Source: Streptomyces sp. A1136 (GTDB taxonomy: Bacteria > Actinomycetota > Actinomycetes > Streptomycetales > Streptomycetaceae). From it: a stretch of 64,000 nt of DNA. Numbering within the stretch: the first letter of the stretch is position 1; each line of letters starts with the position of its first letter. Positions 59,815-64,000 of this stretch are shown piece after piece. Position numbers and translations under genes: made by a program. Under the pieces are notes generated by a model, which saw nothing but the letters and a program-made list of their open reading frames with translations, was not told the DNA's origin and searched no databases. The DNA lies in assembly GCF_004795055.1 (NCBI RefSeq), contig NZ_SSBJ01000018.1, positions 1-64,000 on the forward strand, given 5' to 3'.

Positions 59815-60728
59815 CGGACGGCTCCCGTTACGGCCGGCTCGGTCTGAGGCAGGGGGTTGAGCAGGCGCGGGTCCGGCTTGGTCGCGGCGGCCCGGCGCAG
59901 CCAGGACAGCGTCCAGGCGAAGAGCCCGCCGAGGATCGCGAGGGCGATCTGGCCCATGGGGCTCTGGTACCAGGCGGACCAGGCTTCATTGAGCATGCAG
60001 CCGACGAAGACGATGCAGATCACGATCGAGACGATCCGCGAGGATTTGCGGATCTTGGCGCGGTCGGACTCGATGTCGCGGGCGTCGGCAGCCTGCTGGT
60101 GGATCGTCACCGCGAGCGCCTCCAGCGCGGTGGACAGGCCGGGGCCCATGTTCGCCGCGTGCGACTGGAACAGCAGCGCCACGTGGTCGACGACGCCGTC
60201 GCCGAGCTCGTCCGCGAACAGCGCGAACGCCTGCTTGGAGTCCATGCCGGAGCGCAGCCGCTCATCGAGGGCTCGGACGTTGGCGGCGATGGGTGCGGGC
60301 GCGTTGCGGGCGCTGGCGCGGATGGTCTGCACGAGGCTGATGCCCGCGGTGTGGATGCCGGCCAGGCCGTTGAGCCACTGCCCTATCGCCTCCAGGCGTT
60401 CGATGCGTTGCTCGGCGGCGACGCCGGGGTTGAGGAGGAAGGGGAAGCCGAGGACCGCGGCGCCGGCCAGGACGCCGTGGACGGGCCAGCCGGTCCAGGC
60501 CCACACAGCAAGGACAGTGGTGCCGGCGGTGGTGACCAGGGCGCGCCAGCGGCGCTGCCAGGCATCGGGCAGGCTGGCCTTCGCCGCGCGGAGGCGGCTG
60601 GCGCGGCGGGAGGCGGGCTTCGCCGGGTCCACGACGCGGCCGCGCCACTCGCGTACGGCGATCAGACCGGCGAGGACCATGACGAGGGCGCACAGCGCGG
60701 CTACAAGGGCGAGCTGCGATGAGTTCAC
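59811..60728 (-). CDS. tadB: TadB-like inner membrane protein
   Basis: A 305-residue type II secretion F-family protein. N-terminal helix (LALVAALCALVMVLAGLIAV), a second pair near residues 68-100, a cytoplasmic domain (IRASARNAPAPIAANVRALD, FALFADELGDGVVDHVAL), and C-terminal helices (IVSIVICIVFVGCML). The GTG start follows AGGAGG, overlapping the stop of a 15-codon mini-ORF. Confidence 0.87.
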   Translation of the reverse strand: MNSSQLALVAALCALVMVLAGLIAVREWRGRVVDPAKPASRRASRLRAAKASLPDAWQRRWRALVTTAGTTVLAVWAWTGWPVHGVLAGAAVLGFPFLLNPGVAAEQRIERLEAIGQWLNGLAGIHTAGISLVQTIRASARNAPAPIAANVRALDERLRSGMDSKQAFALFADELGDGVVDHVALLFQSHAANMGPGLSTALEALAVTIHQQAADARDIESDRAKIRKSSRIVSIVICIVFVGCMLNEAWSAWYQSPMGQIALAILGGLFAWTLSWLRRAAATKPDPRLLNPLPQTEPAVTGAVR

Positions 60729-60772
60729 CGCGCCTCCTGGATCTTCTGTTCGGTCATCAGCTGTGAATCCAT
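60725..60772 (-). CDS. 15-residue coupled mini-ORF
   Basis: MDSQLMTEQKIQEAR. The ATG overlaps the stop of the 24-codon ORF upstream (TGATG) and its TGA overlaps the tadB GTG, so ribosomes could pass from one to the next. Its last codons are the tadB ribosome site. It may serve only to couple translation. Confidence 0.4.
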   Translation of the reverse strand: MDSQLMTEQKIQEAR

Positions 60773-60846
60773 CACACGAGTGGGCCGGCGAGGACCATGG
60801 CCACTCCTGTGAGAGTGGCGGCGGCGTAGGCGGCTCCGCGGCTCAC
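60772..60846 (-). CDS. 24-residue hydrophobic small protein in the tad operon
   Basis: A short frame with a textbook AGGAGG five bases before its GTG. The product (MSRGAAYAAATLTGVAMVLA then GPLV) is one hydrophobic helix, so it would be a single-pass membrane peptide. It lies 21 bases after the tadA stop and feeds by a TGATG overlap into the next mini-ORF. Confidence 0.55.
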   Translation of the reverse strand: MSRGAAYAAATLTGVAMVLAGPLV

Positions 60847-60867
60847 AGGGCCTCCTGGTCAGGTCGT

Positions 60868-62433
60868 TCATCGCGGCTTCACCAGCTCCAGGGCCGGGCC
60901 CCAGGCACCCTCGGGGTTTTGGGTCAGCCAGCGGCGGTCGAAGGTGCCGGTGCGCTCCAGGACGTCTATGAAGGAGGGCATGTTGCGGTACACGGCGCGC
61001 GGTTCGTCGCCGTGGGGGGCGAAGAGTTCGCTGGTGGTGGGGCGGCCGCCTTCGCCAACGACGTCGTGGACCTCGTAGATGTGGGAGACGAAGCGGTGCT
61101 TGCGACCGCCGATCGCCGTTTCGTCGAGGTAGGTGAGGTATACGACCACGTCGATCGCCGAAGCGATCAAGTGGTTGGCGGCCTCCGTCTGCATGCCGGC
61201 CTCGGTGCACAGCTGCACCAGGCGGGAGATGATCGCGTGCGGACGGCGGACGTGCAGGGTGCACATCGAGCCGGAACCGCCCGCGGACATCGCCTGGAGC
61301 ATGGGCAGCACTTCGGTGGAACGGACCTCGCCGACGATCACCCGGTGCACGTTGTAGCGCAGGGCCGTAGGAAACATGTCGCCGATGGACACCTCGCCAC
61401 TGGCATGGCCGCCGCGGACCTCGCCGTTGGACTGGCGAGCCTCGAACGCGAATGTGAGAGGGCCCGGCTTGTCCGGCGGCCCGGGCTCATCCAGGTAGAG
61501 CTCGCGGTCGGACTCCAGGGTGGCGATCCGCTCCCCCGGCGGGATCTCCCGTCCCAGCGCCCGTAGCAGGGACGTCTTCCCTGCGCCCATGTCGCCCACG
61601 ACCAGGATGTTCAGCTTCGCCTGGACACAGGCCAACAAAAACGCCCTCAGCAGCGGATTGAGCGAACCCCAGCGGACGAGTTCGTCGATGCCGTGCTGAC
61701 GGATGCGGTGCTTTCGGATGACCACCGAGGGGCGGGTGGTGAGCAGGCTCGCAGTGACACGGGATCCGTCGGGCATGCGGAACCCCACGTTCGGGGTGGC
61801 CTGCGTCAGGGCGCGCTCTCCGTGCCCGGACAGGCCCGCCATCCGGTTCACCCAGGTGATCAGCTCCTCGTGCGAGTCGGCGACCCGCTCGATGGTGCGG
61901 CGGGGCCGGTCGTAGTACTCGATGTGCGCACGGACCCCGTCGACCATCACGTCCTCGACGCCCTGCTCATCCAGGAGGCCCTGGAGACGGCCGCCGCGGA
62001 ACATCGCGTCGAACACGGCCGCACCGACGGCGTGTTCCTCGGCCGCCGTGAGCCCCGGAGCACCTTGTGAGTACTTAGAGGCCCAGCTCGCGACAGCCTT
62101 CGTCACCATCGAGCGGGCCTGGGCCCGGCGATCGTCCTCTTCCAGCAGGCGGCTGGGATCGTGCGCGGACAGCTCGGCGGACACCTCAGCCTGGAGCGCC
62201 TCGATCACCTCCCAGCCCACCGGCAGCTGCCCGGGCAGCCCCGCCAGCTTCGGGACGGTACCCGGGCTGGCGGCCGCCGCCGGGCGGGCGGGAGCCGGCA
62301 GAGCAGGCGCCGACACGGGTGCGGCCGCGGGCTGGGGGATTCGAGTCGTGCCGATGCGGCCGGTGAGGAGTCCGGCGATGTCAGCGGGGCCGTGCGCGGT
62401 CGGCCCGTCAGGGCGCTGCTGCGTATCAGACAC
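60868..62433 (-). CDS. tadA: TadA/CpaF-type secretion ATPase
   Basis: A 521-residue hexameric ATPase that powers Flp pilus assembly. Walker A is VVGDMGAGKTSLLRAL, with ERIATLESDRELYL (Asp box), VHRVIVGEVRSTEVLPMLQA (Walker B), and SGSMCTLHVRRPHAIISRL (His box). The N-terminal ~110 residues are Pro/Ala-rich, then charged. The GTG start overlaps the tadZ stop by eight bases. Confidence 0.92.
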   Translation of the reverse strand: MSDTQQRPDGPTAHGPADIAGLLTGRIGTTRIPQPAAAPVSAPALPAPARPAAAASPGTVPKLAGLPGQLPVGWEVIEALQAEVSAELSAHDPSRLLEEDDRRAQARSMVTKAVASWASKYSQGAPGLTAAEEHAVGAAVFDAMFRGGRLQGLLDEQGVEDVMVDGVRAHIEYYDRPRRTIERVADSHEELITWVNRMAGLSGHGERALTQATPNVGFRMPDGSRVTASLLTTRPSVVIRKHRIRQHGIDELVRWGSLNPLLRAFLLACVQAKLNILVVGDMGAGKTSLLRALGREIPPGERIATLESDRELYLDEPGPPDKPGPLTFAFEARQSNGEVRGGHASGEVSIGDMFPTALRYNVHRVIVGEVRSTEVLPMLQAMSAGGSGSMCTLHVRRPHAIISRLVQLCTEAGMQTEAANHLIASAIDVVVYLTYLDETAIGGRKHRFVSHIYEVHDVVGEGGRPTTSELFAPHGDEPRAVYRNMPSFIDVLERTGTFDRRWLTQNPEGAWGPALELVKPR

Positions 62434-63367
62434 GGGGGTCCACCCGTCCCTGGCCCAGGCGCTGGAGCACCCCGGCGACCTGTGGAGCGGCCGGTGCAGC
62501 CAGTGCAGCAGGAGCCGGTGATGGCTGGGCGACCGAGGACGGCTGAATGGCCGGTCTCAGCTGAGCGGTCGGGTACTGCTGGTGCAGCGCCCGGCGGGAG
62601 GCGGCCGCCTGGAGGTGGCCGAGCGCGGTCCGGGCCGAGCTGAGAAGCGCGGACTTCTTCAGCCTCCGTGGGGCACCGGCGGTGCCGGCCAGGTAGGCGG
62701 CGGTGTCCGGCTCCCAGGGCAGGGCGGCCATCACCGGCAGGCGCAGCGCCTCGGAGACCTCGTGGGGGCGGCGGGGGCCGTCCTCGATGAGGAGGACGCC
62801 CAGGGCGTCGGCGCCGGTGCCGCGGTCGGTGAGCTCGTTGCGCAGCGGCTCGGTCATGTGTCGGGCCAGGGCGAGGGCCTGGTCGGTGGCGCGTACGACG
62901 AGCAGGACCAGGTCCGCGCCGTGGAGGAGCGGTGCGGGCGTGAGGGTGGAGTGGAGGCGGCCGGACTCCAGCGCCAGGCGGCCAGCATCAATGACGACGT
63001 CGAAGCCGCCCTCGTCGGACAGCACCCGCATGACCTGGGCCAGGGCGGGCCAGGTCCGGGCGAGGGCCGGGGCTTGAGCGGGGTCGGTCAAGCCGGGCAG
63101 GACTTGGCGGTGGCCGGAGGAGTCGATACCGACAAGGTGGCTCGCGAAGGCCTGCGCGAGTGCGTCCTCGCCGGCGCGCTCGGCGACTGCAAGGTGGTAG
63201 AGGCCGGTCCCGGCCGTGATCTGGGCCTGGAAGAAGCCGGCGCGCAGGGTGCCGCCGGCCGGGTCGCACTCGGCCAGCAGCGAGGGACGCGTGGAGGACA
63301 GTGTCATCGCGAGGGCGCTTGTGGTGACACCGCAGGACTTCGCGCTCACCAGCGCGGTGACGGTCAC
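62426..63367 (-). CDS. tadZ: TadZ/CpaE-like ParA-family protein
   Basis: A 313-residue MinD/ParA-like protein thought to place the pilus machine. The N-terminus has the deviant P-loop SAKSCGVTTSALAMTL and LLAECDPAGGTLRAGF (Walker A' and switch), but the usual GKGG lysines are replaced, as in several TadZ proteins. A LVLLVVRATDQAL strand and a Pro/Ala-rich C-terminal tail follow. The start overlaps the SAF gene by four bases. Confidence 0.8.
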   Translation of the reverse strand: MTVTALVSAKSCGVTTSALAMTLSSTRPSLLAECDPAGGTLRAGFFQAQITAGTGLYHLAVAERAGEDALAQAFASHLVGIDSSGHRQVLPGLTDPAQAPALARTWPALAQVMRVLSDEGGFDVVIDAGRLALESGRLHSTLTPAPLLHGADLVLLVVRATDQALALARHMTEPLRNELTDRGTGADALGVLLIEDGPRRPHEVSEALRLPVMAALPWEPDTAAYLAGTAGAPRRLKKSALLSSARTALGHLQAAASRRALHQQYPTAQLRPAIQPSSVAQPSPAPAALAAPAAPQVAGVLQRLGQGRVDPRV

Positions 63368-64000
63368 GACCCGCTCCGCACGTCGCGAACCAGGGCCACG
63401 CGGCCCGACGAAGCGCGGGTGGCCAGCAGCGGCCCGTCCGAGGGTGCCACCGCGAGGTTGACGACGACAGCGCCGGAGGCGTCGGGCCGGCTGACCGAGA
63501 CGACGACCGCCTTTACGGAGGTGGGCGGGGCCTCGGCGCCGTCCTTGCCGGTGGGCTGCTCGCCCTGGCCAGGCACGGTGACCGCGAGAACCTTGTCGCC
63601 GGGCACCAGGGAGCCGGCCGGGGCCTGGCCGCGCTTGACCTGGACACCGACCTGCTGCTTGTCGTCACCCAGGCCGGTGCCGGGCTGGAGCTGACCTGCC
63701 ACGAGCAAGCCGCCCTTACGCAGGTCGACGGCGGGACGCTTGCCCACGACGCTGGCACGGTCGGTGGCTGGCATCGGGGCCAGGGCCTTGTCGGCGGAGA
63801 CCTCCGCGACGACGACATCCGCGTCCGTGAGCGGCTGCCCGGCCGGGACGTCATTCGCGATGGCCAGGACCTTCGTACGGTCACCGACGGCGGACACGGC
63901 GGCGGCCGCGCCCAGGGCGGCCGCGACGGCCAGCACGGTGCTCAGGGCGGCCGCGGCGTACCGGCGTTGCTTCTTCACGGGGGCCGCGGTGGTGATGGGG
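63364..64000 (-). CDS. SAF-domain (CpaB/RcpC-like) protein, 5' end outside window
   Basis: The visible part is about 212 residues. It has an N-terminal membrane helix (YAAAALSTVLAVAAALGAAA), then a SAF domain (KVLAIANDVPAGQPLTDADV, KGGLLVAGQLQPG) as in pilus-assembly CpaB. A GTG at 63978 could start it, but the frame continues to the window edge with ordinary residues, so the real start is probably further upstream. It is the first visible gene of the tad operon. Confidence 0.75.
   Translation of the reverse strand, partial: PITTAAPVKKQRRYAAAALSTVLAVAAALGAAAAVSAVGDRTKVLAIANDVPAGQPLTDADVVVAEVSADKALAPMPATDRASVVGKRPAVDLRKGGLLVAGQLQPGTGLGDDKQQVGVQVKRGQAPAGSLVPGDKVLAVTVPGQGEQPTGKDGAEAPPTSVKAVVVSVSRPDASGAVVVNLAVAPSDGPLLATRASSGRVALVRDVRSGS

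Noticed and set aside
1..64000. tRNA, rRNA or complete insertion sequences
   Set aside because: I looked for clover-leaf ends, rRNA-like blocks and DDE or tyrosine-recombinase motifs and saw none that I could support.

Overview
The window is high-G+C DNA with Streptomyces-like coding: strong GC bias at third codon positions, GTG starts and GGAGG-type ribosome sites. It reads as accessory DNA (a chromosome arm or a large plasmid) rather than core chromosome. It carries a second-copy type sliding clamp, a LexA paralogue, a Ku/DNA ligase pair, defence genes, a CRISPR locus, a small biosynthetic cluster and a tad pilus operon, plus several decayed gene fragments. I saw no rRNA, tRNA, intact transposase or integrase, so its replicon type is inferred.

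Layout. (1) 0.1-7.2 kb: plasmid-style genes, including a DUF932 protein, an HTH protein and a DnaN-like sliding clamp. Three of these start behind copies of one conserved promoter/leader element; a fourth copy lies at 18.6 kb. (2) 7.3-18.6 kb: a probable defence island. It has a three-gene operon (winged-helix-like protein, SMC/Rad50-like ATPase with a zinc motif, PD-(D/E)xK nuclease) that looks like an ABC-three-component or Lamassu relative, a STAND NTPase, and a chimeric gene in which the promoter and first ~75 codons of the clamp gene are fused to two zeta-toxin kinase domains. (3) 18.6-25 kb: gene remnants, a LexA paralogue, a TetR regulator and the Ku/LigC end-joining pair. (4) 25-30.4 kb: hypothetical genes, a secreted protein, a graveyard of fragments and a phosphotransferase. 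(5) 30.5-38.3 kb: a compact natural-product cluster without NRPS or PKS. It has a P450, a PGM1-like peptide ligase, an Asp/Asn-hydroxylase homologue (frameshifted), an amidinotransferase and an ATP-grasp ligase in one operon, with a divergent HTH-TPR regulator. (6) 38.4-52.2 kb: a type I-E CRISPR-Cas locus. Two arrays flank cas3 and a cse1-cse2 fusion, cas7, cas5 and cas6e. No cas1 or cas2 is present; their usual place holds a DnaQ-like protein lacking its acidic residues. (7) 52.2-64 kb: a gene with a ParB-like C-terminus and a tad/Flp pilus operon (SAF/CpaB, TadZ, TadA, TadB, TadC, Flp pilin, three TadE/G-like proteins, and a LysM/BTAD membrane protein).

How the parts may work together is inference. 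The shared leader suggests coordinated control of the clamp, the DUF932 protein, a small protein and the clamp-zeta chimera. The three-component operon, STAND protein, toxin and CRISPR system would give the element several layers of anti-phage or maintenance function. CRISPR interference looks complete, but spacer acquisition would need Cas1-Cas2 from elsewhere.
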